This document shows positions 1-10,529 of a stretch of DNA of 64,000 nt, one piece after another; the first letter of the stretch is position 1, and each line of letters begins with the position of its first letter. The stretch is from the NCBI RefSeq assembly GCF_001680005.1, contig NC_033559.1, forward strand, positions 1,426,001-1,490,000, written 5' to 3'. Under the pieces are notes generated by a model. The model searched no databases. It was not told the origin of the DNA and saw nothing but the letters and a program-made list of their open reading frames with translations. This DNA comes from Plasmodium coatneyi. Lineage: Eukaryota > Apicomplexa > Aconoidasida > Haemosporida > Plasmodiidae. The translations under genes were made by a program, and so were the position numbers.

Positions 1-3000
1 CTAGTGGATAATGAGAGAGCTATTCTGTATGTGCTTTATGAGAATAGTGACCTGTATGTTAAGCTGCTCAACGATAATTTGGGTTCTGGTAATTCTAGGA
101 ATTACCTCTCTGAGACGATCATCTTCACGAAGGGTGACCTGGTTTCCGAGATGAGTAATATTTACTTCGTGGATGACAATTGTTTTGGATACCCGGAGGG
201 ATTCATGGGTGTCCCTCCCGGTGAGGCATTTTACGGCGGAATGGCGGGGCGAACCATTAGCTCAAACCACGTAGGAGTTGGAGTGGGTAACTTGGGAGGT
301 CCCAACTTTGGAAATACGAACCTTGGAAGTACGAACCTTGGAAGTACGAATTTTGGAAGTACGAACCTTGGAAGTACGAACTTTGGGAGCGGTCCAGCGA
401 AAGGACAGCCGTCCGACAGGAACCGCTTCTTCTACCCGACGAATTTAGAACACAGCGTGCTTAACAAGCTAAGCATCATTGACATGCACATAAACCACCT
501 GCACGAGAGAAGCAATGTATGCCTCAAACTTGTAGACAATAATTGCAACATTTATTACCTCTCTCTGGTGAGGTCTCCTGAAACGAATTCATACAAAATG
601 GTGCTTAAGGATTTTCAGAATTTTCCCCATAAGAAGGGGTTACAAATTAACGACAAGGAGCACCATATTCTGTTCACTCATCAGTTGAAGAATTTGTTTG
701 TCGTTCTTAAGAAGAGGAAAGTTAAGGTGCGGGATGTAGGAGGAGCAGCAGGGGGGGTTCCCAATATGCCTACCGGTGGGGAGAACAACAACAGGAAGGA
801 CTCAACAACGGGTAGGCACCAAGTGGATGGGAGGATAGGTGGAGAGCCCTTTTCGCAGGGGCCTCATATGGGGAGGTTTCCCATGAGGGGTGGAGTTAGC
901 GACGCCCCCAATTTACACCATTTTTCCGAGGGGGATAGGCGAAGGAACCACCGAGGAGGACCGAACGAAGAGCACTACACCGACGTGGAAAGCATCCACG
1001 AAGGGGGCAGCAGCAGCGAATACGATAGTGAAAGGGGGGAAAAGGGACAGAGGAAACAGGAGCAGTCTCCTTCTTCCACCCCCCCCTACCCCTGTTACAA
1101 ACTGAAGTTACTAACCACCTGCGATGAAGGGAACGACCCAACCGTAGCAATCAACCCAACACAGACGTCCACCTCCAAGAAAAGCAAGTTCCTCTTTAGG
1201 CAGTCCAATGAGTACTACATAAACGAAGAAATTATTGCCATTTTGTACAAAAAGCGTAATTCTAATTTTCACGGGTTTTTTGAACAAACAGAGAAGAGCA
1301 ACATAATTAGGGATTTTTACCTGGACAGGATTAGACATGGCAGCATAAACCGACTAGGGGGGAAGAATGAGCAGAACGTGATGAGAATCGGCTATGGCGG
1401 CAACTTGGACCCTATGAGAGGGCCTATGAGTGGGCCCATGAGTGGACCTATGAGTGGACCCTTGAGGGGAGACCCTGGTGGACAGGCGATGTTTTACGGG
1501 GGAGGCCCCTCTGCGGTCAGCACAGGTGGGGTTTCCAATCGTGGGGGGGTTGGTAATCTTGGCGGTGTAGGTAGTCCTGTTGGTTTAGGTAGTCCTGTCA
1601 GTTTAGGTAGTCCTGCAGGTGTAGGTAGTCCTGTCGGGGGAGCGCCAAACTACTACGACGGCAACTTCCTCACGAACAACAACAGCAGTTTCTTCTTTAA
1701 GGGAGACGGAGGAGACTACCCCCGAAGGAAGCCCATGATCACTGAGCAGACACCGGGACGCCTGGAAAGCATACCCCCGTTCTTCCTAAACGAACACACC
1801 GTAAGTGAGTACCACGATTACTACGACCTCATCATAATTACCAAGAAACGCATCTACTACATTAGCCAAAACAGCCGCACGCAAATGGTAGAGAAAATGG
1901 TGAATCATTTTTTAACGTACAAAATGACCTCCCAAAATAGGAACATTAGAAGTGTGCTTCTGAATGAGATGCGTATGCGGGGCGAGTGCAATACGAATGA
2001 ACCCGTCACAGGGGGGTCTCCACCAATGGTTGGGACAACACCTACCCCTGTGGTAACAGGTACGACGGTGGGCACCCCTGTGGTAACCGCTACCCTGGAC
2101 CCGAGTCAGCACGAAATGGCCTACCACTACTACGTTAACCAGATCATTAAGCTGGTGTCGAGGGATGAGTTCCTGTATGTCATATGGTGCATGTTGTTGA
2201 ACCATGTGTATAAACACGAGATCATGTGCTTTAACAACGTTCATGGTAGTGGGGGTAGGAAAATGCTTAGAGGCAGAAACCATGGGTACCACAACGACTA
2301 TGGAGATGGAAGTGACCAACACGGGGACAATTCAATGCAGGGTGTGTATAGAAATACTTACGGACAGATGAACAGACGAGGAGATTACTACGGAGGTCCA
2401 TCTTCTTACCCAAATCAGAAGGGGAAGAAGAAGGGACAAAGAGCAGTTCATTTCGAGGGAGGGTTAAATGAAAACGTAAGAGGGGCATCTCCCTCTGCAG
2501 CGACTCTAAGAAGACGACGGAGAAGACGTGATCACAGCAGAAGCAGCAACAGTAGCACGAGCAGCACCATGGGGGGAAGTGAGTACGGAAGGATGAAACA
2601 AACGGGATATAGAAAAGGTGCAACCAACCAAATAGACTACGATATTCTAAACAAAATATATAGGCCGACTCCGTTCAAGTTTGGCTTCCTGGATAAAGAC
2701 GCAGACTACATTATAAAACAAGGGAAGCTTCAAAGAGCCATGGAGTTGGAAATTAAGACGAGAAAAATTAAGGGAATAAATCACCTCTTTGACGATACGA
2801 TGGAAAATTTAGAGGGAGAAGAAGAGAAAGACGAGGACGATGACGGTGGTAATAGCCGCACAGGTGGAAGGTCCCTTCGCATGTTGAAAGGTGACCCTGT
2901 CACGGACCCATCTAATGAGAAATTGCTTCAGAACAATTCTGGTTATTACAACTTTTTCAATGTGTGCCAGAAGAGAGCCACGAAGGAAAAGCTTCTACAG

Positions 3001-6000
3001 GCGGAAAGGAACAGAAGTGGCAATTTCGCCTTTGAATATCTAACGAACAAAAACTTCGACCTCCTTTTTTTGAAAACTGTAAACATGTACCATAATTCGA
3101 TGCATGTTCTGTCGAGGGGGTTGCTGCTTCTACTCAGTCGTCTTCTCAAACCGGTTATGTTTATTCATTTGTTTTCCTACGAGCGGTACCGAGACACGCA
3201 CGTTTTTAAGTGTGCAGGAAGGAGTGCTGACGGGCGTAGTACTGGTGAACGAAGTGGTGACGTAAGAAGTGCCGGTGTCCCTTGGAAGACCAGAAAAGTA
3301 ATGCGAACGTCGGAGGGGGCCAGGTACGAAGGTAACGTGGGCATTTCAGTCATTTCGAAGGAGAGAAACGATGAAAATGAGGAATCCTTCTACAGCATGA
3401 AAGACTTCTGCATTATCCGAATGAATGACGAAGAAATGTATACGAAGAAGAAGCGCAAGAGAAATTGGTACGAAGGGAATGATGACGTATACATACTGAC
3501 GGGGAATGTCCCGTTAGACTGTTGCCTCAATTTGATCGAGAAGCTAAAGTGCCTGAACCTATGCGTCAGCATCATCCTTACTACTCTGTTGAAAAAGAAG
3601 AAGGATTTTTCAGAAAAAATTAAAGGATTGAACGACCCATCCATTGCAAACGTTTACTCAGACTACACTGTCCTAATGACGAATGAAGTGAATGAGTTCT
3701 ATGCTATTCTGAACTTTATAAACTTTAGCATCGAGTATCTCCTCATCTATTCTATCCTCATTTGTGACTACTACAAAAACAAGACTATAATGAGAAAAAA
3801 AAATATTGGCACGAACCAAAATTTTCTCTACCTACCTAGTACCCTCTTCGACCTACTCATCAAATGCAATTTTATGAAAACGTATTTAAGCAAAACGTAC
3901 AGGGATATTCTGAAGCAGTGCCTCTTTAACGTTATAAAGTCGGGAAAGTACATCCCCGTGGATTTTTTCCAAGGGTATATAATTCACAAGAATGAATTTC
4001 TGGCACTCTTCCTGATTAAGAAAATTGAGGAGGAGGTTTACATGAAGAAGAAAATGAAAATAAAAAACGACTACGGAATGTTTCGTGGTTCAGGAGGACC
4101 TGGTGCACGTGGCCTCGGTGCAGGGTTTTCGAACGGAGGAGACGGCCACAATGGGGGAAGCTTTCTCAGTGGTGGAAGTGCTATTGGGAGGGAGACGTCC
4201 GCACTGGAGAAATTCGACGATCTGCTGGCGTCTGAAAAACGGGCGGAACATTTCATACACGAGAATTTGAAGGACGCCCTCATCAGTATTAACATTTTCA
4301 AGCTGATCATTCTCCTCTACAAAGCAGACTACTACCGTTGTGCCAGCACACTGATCAGTCTATACATAGATGCGTATAAGAAGAAATTCCTAATGGAGGG
4401 AGGGAAGAAGGGAAAAAGGGACAAGTTTATTGAAAAAAAAAACACCTCCTGGTTGACACATGAAATATTGTTTTGTCACCCAAATGGGGAGAAGAGATCC
4501 ACCACAGGGAAGAGAGTGCCCATTCTGATGAACAACATGGACGTGGAATATACATATGACTACTTTGTCCTTTTCGAAAACTGTTTCTTCCCAGTTGAAA
4601 AAATAGTACACGTGAATTATACAAAATATCTACTCAAAAATAATGAAAAAAAAAAAAAAAAAATTAAAACATTTTTGACAACCCTGCTAGAATATTCCAG
4701 TGACGTAAATTTGCACTTCTTCATTTTTAACCTCATCTTATACAAATGCGATAATCAGTTTCCTTGTCCCATTTCAGAGCTCAGAATATCCCCCCACCTT
4801 TACTACTTCATCAAGCTGAACGATATGAACATACCAGATGCTTATGTGTATTACTTTTCGGAGAGGAAATATCAGGACATGGTAATTTTTTACGCCAGGC
4901 AGAGTTTCTGCGCGTGGGGAGAGCCCCACCCGTGGAAGCCCACCCTGAGGACGCTCTACCAGAGCGAGGTGCAGGGGAGGGACAACCCGACTGAACAACC
5001 AACGGATCAACCGGAGAAGCAGAGAGAAAAGCGAACGGAAGGGGAAAGTGCCCACCGGGGGAGCCACCCGTTGGGGAAGAAAGGCACCATTCTGGGTGAG
5101 AAGGACAAGCGGGCATCTGTCAAGGGGAACTCACCCACGGTGGCACCTACCCCTTTGGGAAATAACCCCCCGAAAGGGTCCCTCCATCAGGAAGACGCCA
5201 CCAATATACATGGTAGAAGGGAATTCACTACTGATGAAGACGTTGGGATGGAACCTACTATGGAATACGACGACCTCCACAGCAGCGAACTGCTGGCCGA
5301 ACTGGCCCACAACAACTACATCTATGAAAACAACTTCATTGGAAATAGCTACCTAATGTCGAACCCTATGTATACGCATGAAACGAAGGAAATTTTTACC
5401 AGCATTTATAAGTACCTCTACTCCATTTTGTCCTACCCGAGTTTAAAAAAGAGGATCGAGTTTGTGGAATGTTGCATGAGAGCGAAAATATTCATCATAC
5501 AATATAGTGCTAGAAGTTTGAAGGGGACGGGTTTGCACAAGAACACCTTCCTGAGTGAATACCTGGATGTGTATGCACGTGGTGGGGGGTTATCCCAAGG
5601 GGGAAAGAGCCAAGGGAATGGGGTGGACGATCGAATGAATGAACGAGCAAGGAAGAAGAAGGCCCTACATGAGTTACTAAACACGAGCGTGGCCTTGAAA
5701 AAGGAGGTCATAAAAAATTATTACACAATCGATAAGGGAATCCCATACGATGCAACCTTTTCAAACACCCTCAAAGAACTAATCACCCGAAATAGTTGCT
5801 TTTTCAAACCAAAGGAGGATTACCTGCAAAAACAGAGCACATACTTCCTCCACCTGAAGGAGATCAAAAAATGCAGAACGGCACTAAATTACCAGAAGTT
5901 GCTCTTTCACGAAATTATAAATTTGTTCGTTTTTTATGTGTACAAATTTTGCAATTGGGATGTGGTGAAAAATTATTTTCCCGTTTTGATGGTAGGAAGG

Positions 6001-7845
6001 AGGGAAGATCTACTACAAGTGTTAATCCATTTAGAGAATATGAACAAGGAAGAGATGGATATTGTGAAAAAGTCATTTTCCAACATGTATGAATATCTGT
6101 CGAAAAGTAAATTTGAGCATATAGACGACGTGATAACAGATTACAATTATAAAATAAAAAATCACCTGAACGGCAAGGTAAATTTGACACGAATTGTAGA
6201 CATCATTGATACGTTCAAGGAGTACCTTTTTACAATACAAAAATGTATTCACTCGAAGGAGGAACTAAAGGATAGGATATTCTTTAACAGTAAGTTCCTT
6301 TTTCAGAATTTTTTGCCATCCTTTAATTTGCTAAAGTTAATAATTCTGTGCGATAAGAAAAAAGAAAAAATAAAAAATATGAACACGAATTGTTTTTCAA
6401 CAGTAAATCACATGATCAAGAATGACGCATCCAAATGTAGTTCCCGTACTTTTGCCAAATATTCTTTTTACTTCGAGAGGTTACTTGACTTTGCCTTTTC
6501 CCTATCCATCACTTTTGAGAACGTTAACTTCGTCATCAATTATATTGGCGACGTAATAAAGCTGAATGACCTGAAGTTTAAAAATTGCCTTTATCTGCTG
6601 GTAACGGTGAAGCTGCACAAGTTTATGAACAATCTGTTTGAAATGCAAAAGGTTAGGAGTCTCCTGAAGAACAAGGTGGAGTTGCTACGGAAGAGACAGC
6701 ACAATTCTGCGGGGCCTTTGCACCTGCTTTATTTTTTGAACTGCGTTCCATTAATTTACTTGGATCCCCAGATGAACGTCATTCTGATTAATGAGTCGTA
6801 TGAATATACGGTAAACCAGGACAAAATTATTTTTTCCAAACTTTCTCCCTTTTCGCTCGTCTCCAAGGCGGTAAACCACAAACTGAGGAGTGTCTATTCG
6901 TACCACGACTACACGGATAACTACAATGGGGAGGGCCAAACGGACGAGCAGTGCACAGGGGAGGATGACGTAGACCAAACAAACGAAGTGAACAGCAGGA
7001 CCTCCGTGGAGGACTTCCTGGCCAAGAAGATCCAGCGGAACAGCGCAGCCATAGACCGCAATGACAGGAAGGCCCTCTACCACCTTTACAATGTGAATTA
7101 CTGCCTTAACGAAAATAACTACGGTTACCCTGCACACGGGGGAACATCCACCGGTGGGAAAGGTGCCCAGAACGCTGCCCCACCAGCTCCGGAACTCATC
7201 GTCTTGACGTATAAGAACTACTGCTCCTACATTGTGTGGATTGCCAACCTCCTCCTGAATCATAAGATTGAATACAAGGCGTTGATCAATGTGTATCTGA
7301 ACATACAAAGCAACGTTAAACACCAGAAAGCGTCCCAAATGGAAGAGCACGAAATTGCAGTTATACTTTACTACCTGTTCACCATGTGGATCAACGGAGA
7401 CAAGAACAACTGTTCCTTCTTCTTTTACAATGAGGAAAAGAGTTTTAACGAGCAGAACAATATTGGCTGTTTTTTGAAGGACAAAAATGGACAGGTCGAA
7501 TACATAAACAACTATTCGCTGATCACCTTGTTGAAGGAGCTGCTTTCCAGGGCGGAGTTTTACTTCGAGTACACATCGGATGCGGCTTCTCGGAATTACG
7601 ATATCAGCTGCATCATTTTGGACCCCTCCATATATGACACTGAAAAGGTGAGCAAGTCTTCCGTTGATATTTTGAAAAAATTTTTCGACAGCATTTATGA
7701 CACCTTTAATGAGGTCATGGCAAAGATGCCCGTACTGAACCACATCGTGGAGTTCCAGGCGATTCAGGCCTTCCTCAAACGCTTCAAGGTCTACTTGGAG
7801 GAGATCGCCTGCAGGATCACGCTCAGTGAGGGCCCCTTCCTCTGA
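1..7845 (+). CDS. Very large nucleoporin-like protein, probable Nup155/Nup170 family (5' partial)
   Basis: The frame is open from the first base (codon CTA), and the GTG at position 4 is internal, so the gene begins upstream. About 2614 residues are visible, ending at TGA 7843-7845. The N-terminal part has short beta-strand-like blocks separated by long low-complexity inserts: a GSTNF/GSTNL repeat (about 295-390), an MSGP repeat (about 1426-1460) and a GSP repeat (about 1555-1640). A later block, SRGLLLLLSRLLKPV (near 3110-3155), resembles the helical region in Nup155/Nup170 proteins where a leucine-rich stretch precedes an R-x-L-x-P motif. The C-terminal third is mostly helical, without obvious membrane segments. 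If correct, it would be an inner-ring scaffold component of the nuclear pore. The family call is from remembered pattern similarity; a generic conserved Plasmodium protein is the alternative. Coding itself is certain. Confidence 0.55.
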   Translation, partial: LVDNERAILYVLYENSDLYVKLLNDNLGSGNSRNYLSETIIFTKGDLVSEMSNIYFVDDNCFGYPEGFMGVPPGEAFYGGMAGRTISSNHVGVGVGNLGGPNFGNTNLGSTNLGSTNFGSTNLGSTNFGSGPAKGQPSDRNRFFYPTNLEHSVLNKLSIIDMHINHLHERSNVCLKLVDNNCNIYYLSLVRSPETNSYKMVLKDFQNFPHKKGLQINDKEHHILFTHQLKNLFVVLKKRKVKVRDVGGAAGGVPNMPTGGENNNRKDSTTGRHQVDGRIGGEPFSQGPHMGRFPMRGGVSDAPNLHHFSEGDRRRNHRGGPNEEHYTDVESIHEGGSSSEYDSERGEKGQRKQEQSPSSTPPYPCYKLKLLTTCDEGNDPTVAINPTQTSTSKKSKFLFRQSNEYYINEEIIAILYKKRNSNFHGFFEQTEKSNIIRDFYLDRIRHGSINRLGGKNEQNVMRIGYGGNLDPMRGPMSGPMSGPMSGPLRGDPGGQAMFYGGGPSAVSTGGVSNRGGVGNLGGVGSPVGLGSPVSLGSPAGVGSPVGGAPNYYDGNFLTNNNSSFFFKGDGGDYPRRKPMITEQTPGRLESIPPFFLNEHTVSEYHDYYDLIIITKKRIYYISQNSRTQMVEKMVNHFLTYKMTSQNRNIRSVLLNEMRMRGECNTNEPVTGGSPPMVGTTPTPVVTGTTVGTPVVTATLDPSQHEMAYHYYVNQIIKLVSRDEFLYVIWCMLLNHVYKHEIMCFNNVHGSGGRKMLRGRNHGYHNDYGDGSDQHGDNSMQGVYRNTYGQMNRRGDYYGGPSSYPNQKGKKKGQRAVHFEGGLNENVRGASPSAATLRRRRRRRDHSRSSNSSTSSTMGGSEYGRMKQTGYRKGATNQIDYDILNKIYRPTPFKFGFLDKDADYIIKQGKLQRAMELEIKTRKIKGINHLFDDTMENLEGEEEKDEDDDGGNSRTGGRSLRMLKGDPVTDPSNEKLLQNNSGYYNFFNVCQKRATKEKLLQAERNRSGNFAFEYLTNKNFDLLFLKTVNMYHNSMHVLSRGLLLLLSRLLKPVMFIHLFSYERYRDTHVFKCAGRSADGRSTGERSGDVRSAGVPWKTRKVMRTSEGARYEGNVGISVISKERNDENEESFYSMKDFCIIRMNDEEMYTKKKRKRNWYEGNDDVYILTGNVPLDCCLNLIEKLKCLNLCVSIILTTLLKKKKDFSEKIKGLNDPSIANVYSDYTVLMTNEVNEFYAILNFINFSIEYLLIYSILICDYYKNKTIMRKKNIGTNQNFLYLPSTLFDLLIKCNFMKTYLSKTYRDILKQCLFNVIKSGKYIPVDFFQGYIIHKNEFLALFLIKKIEEEVYMKKKMKIKNDYGMFRGSGGPGARGLGAGFSNGGDGHNGGSFLSGGSAIGRETSALEKFDDLLASEKRAEHFIHENLKDALISINIFKLIILLYKADYYRCASTLISLYIDAYKKKFLMEGGKKGKRDKFIEKKNTSWLTHEILFCHPNGEKRSTTGKRVPILMNNMDVEYTYDYFVLFENCFFPVEKIVHVNYTKYLLKNNEKKKKKIKTFLTTLLEYSSDVNLHFFIFNLILYKCDNQFPCPISELRISPHLYYFIKLNDMNIPDAYVYYFSERKYQDMVIFYARQSFCAWGEPHPWKPTLRTLYQSEVQGRDNPTEQPTDQPEKQREKRTEGESAHRGSHPLGKKGTILGEKDKRASVKGNSPTVAPTPLGNNPPKGSLHQEDATNIHGRREFTTDEDVGMEPTMEYDDLHSSELLAELAHNNYIYENNFIGNSYLMSNPMYTHETKEIFTSIYKYLYSILSYPSLKKRIEFVECCMRAKIFIIQYSARSLKGTGLHKNTFLSEYLDVYARGGGLSQGGKSQGNGVDDRMNERARKKKALHELLNTSVALKKEVIKNYYTIDKGIPYDATFSNTLKELITRNSCFFKPKEDYLQKQSTYFLHLKEIKKCRTALNYQKLLFHEIINLFVFYVYKFCNWDVVKNYFPVLMVGRREDLLQVLIHLENMNKEEMDIVKKSFSNMYEYLSKSKFEHIDDVITDYNYKIKNHLNGKVNLTRIVDIIDTFKEYLFTIQKCIHSKEELKDRIFFNSKFLFQNFLPSFNLLKLIILCDKKKEKIKNMNTNCFSTVNHMIKNDASKCSSRTFAKYSFYFERLLDFAFSLSITFENVNFVINYIGDVIKLNDLKFKNCLYLLVTVKLHKFMNNLFEMQKVRSLLKNKVELLRKRQHNSAGPLHLLYFLNCVPLIYLDPQMNVILINESYEYTVNQDKIIFSKLSPFSLVSKAVNHKLRSVYSYHDYTDNYNGEGQTDEQCTGEDDVDQTNEVNSRTSVEDFLAKKIQRNSAAIDRNDRKALYHLYNVNYCLNENNYGYPAHGGTSTGGKGAQNAAPPAPELIVLTYKNYCSYIVWIANLLLNHKIEYKALINVYLNIQSNVKHQKASQMEEHEIAVILYYLFTMWINGDKNNCSFFFYNEEKSFNEQNNIGCFLKDKNGQVEYINNYSLITLLKELLSRAEFYFEYTSDAASRNYDISCIILDPSIYDTEKVSKSSVDILKKFFDSIYDTFNEVMAKMPVLNHIVEFQAIQAFLKRFKVYLEEIACRITLSEGPFL

Positions 7846-9137
7846 GCACTTAATCGGTTAAGCGGTGAGACGGCCATGTGGCCAATGCGGGAGCTTATCC
7901 CCAACATGTGCAACGCATGTATTCATTTTTAACACAATTTTTTTTTTTTTAAATGGAAATGCTTTGGGGGGCCTGGCCCTCCACGTTGAAAATTTTGTTT
8001 TTTAAAAAAGGGAAATAAAAAAACACCTCGATATGTTTTGCCCCTTCGCGGGAAGTGTTCCACAGCACAGCAGTAGGATTAGCAGTAAAATAAAGGGAAT
8101 TTTTTTCTTTTTTCGGAAGAGGCCGCATTTTACACATGTGTTAACTTTTTTTTTCCCCTTCTCGCGGCGCAAAAAAATAGTAACGTAAGAACAAACGGGT
8201 GACCTCCCTGCTTCAGCGAAGTTAAATCTGCGTGCGTGACGGCGGGGTGGGAAAATCACCCGACGGGCAGGTGACCGTGGGGATGGGCAAGAGTCCCTCT
8301 TTTAATCAATTGGTACCCCCCTTTTGGGGATATATATTTTTGGGGGCCTTTTTTAAAGCGCCCCATTTATGTATAACAATTTTTCCCCATCCTACATTTT
8401 TTTTTTTATATTTCCACAATGGGAAGACCCCCTAAAGGATCATCATATGAAAAAAAAAAAAAAAGAGCAAGAGAAAATTGATGGGGAAAAAAATCCCTAT
8501 AACACTCTCCCCACTCCTGTGCATGCAAAAAAAAAAAAAAAAAAGGTTCAACTTAGAACAAAAAAGTTGTCAAAAAATTGGGCATAGAAGATTGCCACAC
8601 AAAAGTGTAAAAAAAAAGAAAAAAGCTTCCCTCCTTTGACTGTTCTTGCGACTTCTCCCTCCCCCGCTGCAGAATAAGTACCAAAAATGGGGACATAAGC
8701 AAACTATTTTCCACTTCGAACGGGTTCCGCGGCTGCGTGCATGAGCATCACCACAGCGGGAATGCAGGGGGGGAGACTCTGCCCCAGCAGATCAGCACTT
8801 CACACACTCTCCACGTGCGGAAAAAAAGGAGCAAAAAAAAAATGGCGCAAAAAAAAAAAAGGGGCAAAAGAAAAAAAAAGGGAAAACCTGTTTTCTCCGT
8901 TTTGTTACCACTTTCCATTTGTTCCCGTACCACTTAACTTTGCAAGAAATATTTTTCCCCTCTTTTTAATGTCCCTCTACAAATGAGAACCTTCCACGTT
9001 AGCACACCTTTTTCGGAAAGCTACTCCCGCTTCTTTCCCTATCCACACATATATAAGTGATGTTACTTTTTTGTAATTTTTTTTTGTTTTAAATTTGTCA
9101 AGTATACACCAGGGAGATTAAGCAAACATGAGAAAAT

Positions 9138-9178
<41 letters not shown>

Positions 9179-9191
9179 TACCGCCGCTGTA
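7846..9191. other. Intergenic region between the nucleoporin-like gene and SPATR
   Basis: About 1.35 kb with many poly(A) and poly(T) runs, including a T tract of about 40 bases at 9138-9177 just before SPATR. Both neighbours are on the + strand, so it should contain the 3' UTR of the first and the promoter and 5' UTR of SPATR. The open frames here encode lysine- or phenylalanine-rich low-complexity peptides and are not credible genes. Confidence 0.6.
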
Positions 9192-10140
9192 ATGAAAAGA
9201 AGTCGCTTTTTTTTCGTTTCCATTTTTTTTTACCTATCTCAAGAGAGCAGCCTGGAGCTGAGTAAGAAATTGTTCGGATTGAACTCCTCCCTCATAGAGC
9301 ATTATGAAGACGATTACGAGCATGCACAGAAAAGGCCGAGGACGTGGCCGGCTGTAGCGGCGCCGGAGGTGGATGGTGATACGTGTGTGATTTTCTCTGC
9401 CTCGGAGGGCGACCCCACCAAGTAAGGGCCCATTCGTACACTGTGGCGTCAGTCTTCATGACTGTGCGTCTGCGTAGCGTAACTCGCTTGTCCACGTTAT
9501 TATGCACACACTCATCCACGCGTTAATAATTCATGCGAAAAAACAAACTATTCCCCCCCCACACACACATCCACCCCATAGCTGCTGGTGCCCTAGAGGA
9601 TACATCATGTGCAGCGAGGAGGACGTGCGTGATGTGCAGTCCAAGCTACACCAAATTAAAGACGTGAAGCAGCGCAACGAAGTTACCCCCCCGTGGATGA
9701 AGCGTCTCTGTGATAATTCAACAGAAGTCGGATTCAAAAGCATGTCTGTTGTTATAGATTACGAGCTGGCAGTTCTATGCGACGACGGAAATGAGAAAAA
9801 CAATGCAGACTTTAAAATAATTGGTGCTTCAGGTTTCGTTCCGAACGAACAGGTCATTCAGCAGACAGAGAGGGATACCACTTATGTCCCTCGGAAATGC
9901 ACCGTTAATAATTTTTACCTGTGTCGAAAGGTGGAAGACGATAACGTGGGCTGCCAGTACGGCCCGTGGTCCCCCTGGGGTCCCTGCGTGGACAGCAAGC
10001 AGAGAAGAACCAGGAAGGTGATGCGTTCAAATCAGAACAATGAGGACTTTTGCCTCTGGAATGGCAAACGAATCCCCAGAAACATAATGGAGGAGACGCG
10101 TCCCTGCAAGGTTCCATCGGATGCGGACGCTCAGAAGTAG
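9192..10140 (+). CDS. SPATR: SPATR, secreted protein with altered thrombospondin repeat
   Basis: There are two exons, 9192-9421 and 9582-10140. The intron starts GTAAGG and ends CATAG; the phases close (230 nt, then 559 nt) and give 262 aa. The N-terminus (MKRSRFFFVSIFFYL) is a signal peptide. Exon 2 opens with CWCPRGYIMC and supplies eleven of the twelve cysteines. The C-terminal domain has the thrombospondin type-1 core WSPWGPC (near 9968-9988) followed by a basic RRTRK stretch. The second part of a canonical thrombospondin repeat is changed, which gives the family its name. There is no membrane anchor. SPATR is a known secreted adhesive protein of sporozoites and merozoites, considered micronemal. 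Its position beside the SRR1-like and MATE genes fits conserved Plasmodium gene order as I remember it. Confidence 0.9.
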
Positions 10141-10529
10141 CATATAACCAAGGCGGACGGTCATTTGGAATGGTCTAATAAAAAACACCACTGATGAGAT
10201 GCTCACCCAGGATGAACTGTTCCCCGTCCACCTCTCACCACGGAACCTTCCTTCCCCGTGTTAGTATTTTTTTTTTGTAATTTAAAAAAAAATATACATG
10301 TCCATCTTTTTAAACTTTGATATATTTCTCTGCAGTGGTTTTGCGTAATTTTTTTTTTTTTTTTTTTTTTTTTTCATTCACCATATTGGTGGCAACCTCT
10401 ACTGCAGAGTCTCCCCTCCATGGGGTTACTTCACCAGGGGTGGTGTCTCGCAAAATGATGGGGAGAAAATTTACCTATTTGAAATGGATCCAATCTCCCA
10501 TTATTTATTTGTTACTTTTTTGTTCAATT
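10141..10529. other. Convergent 3' intergenic region
   Basis: This 389-bp spacer lies between the ends of SPATR (+) and the SRR1-like gene (-). It holds a T tract near 10268-10276 and a run of about 24 T at 10351-10374. No gene is seen. The + strand frame starting at 10317 reads back through the SRR1-like gene and is a shadow. Confidence 0.6.

Noticed and set aside
4..6. GTG as start of the nucleoporin-like gene
   Set aside because: The codon before it is open and non-stop at the window edge, and Plasmodium starts at ATG; the gene continues upstream.
6751..7743. Long - strand open frame (330 codons) opposite the nucleoporin-like gene
   Set aside because: It lies wholly antisense to a certain coding exon, shows no family motif and is valine-rich as expected of a mirror frame.
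9292..9519. - strand frame over SPATR exon 1
   Set aside because: It mirrors a well-supported spliced gene and has no features of its own.
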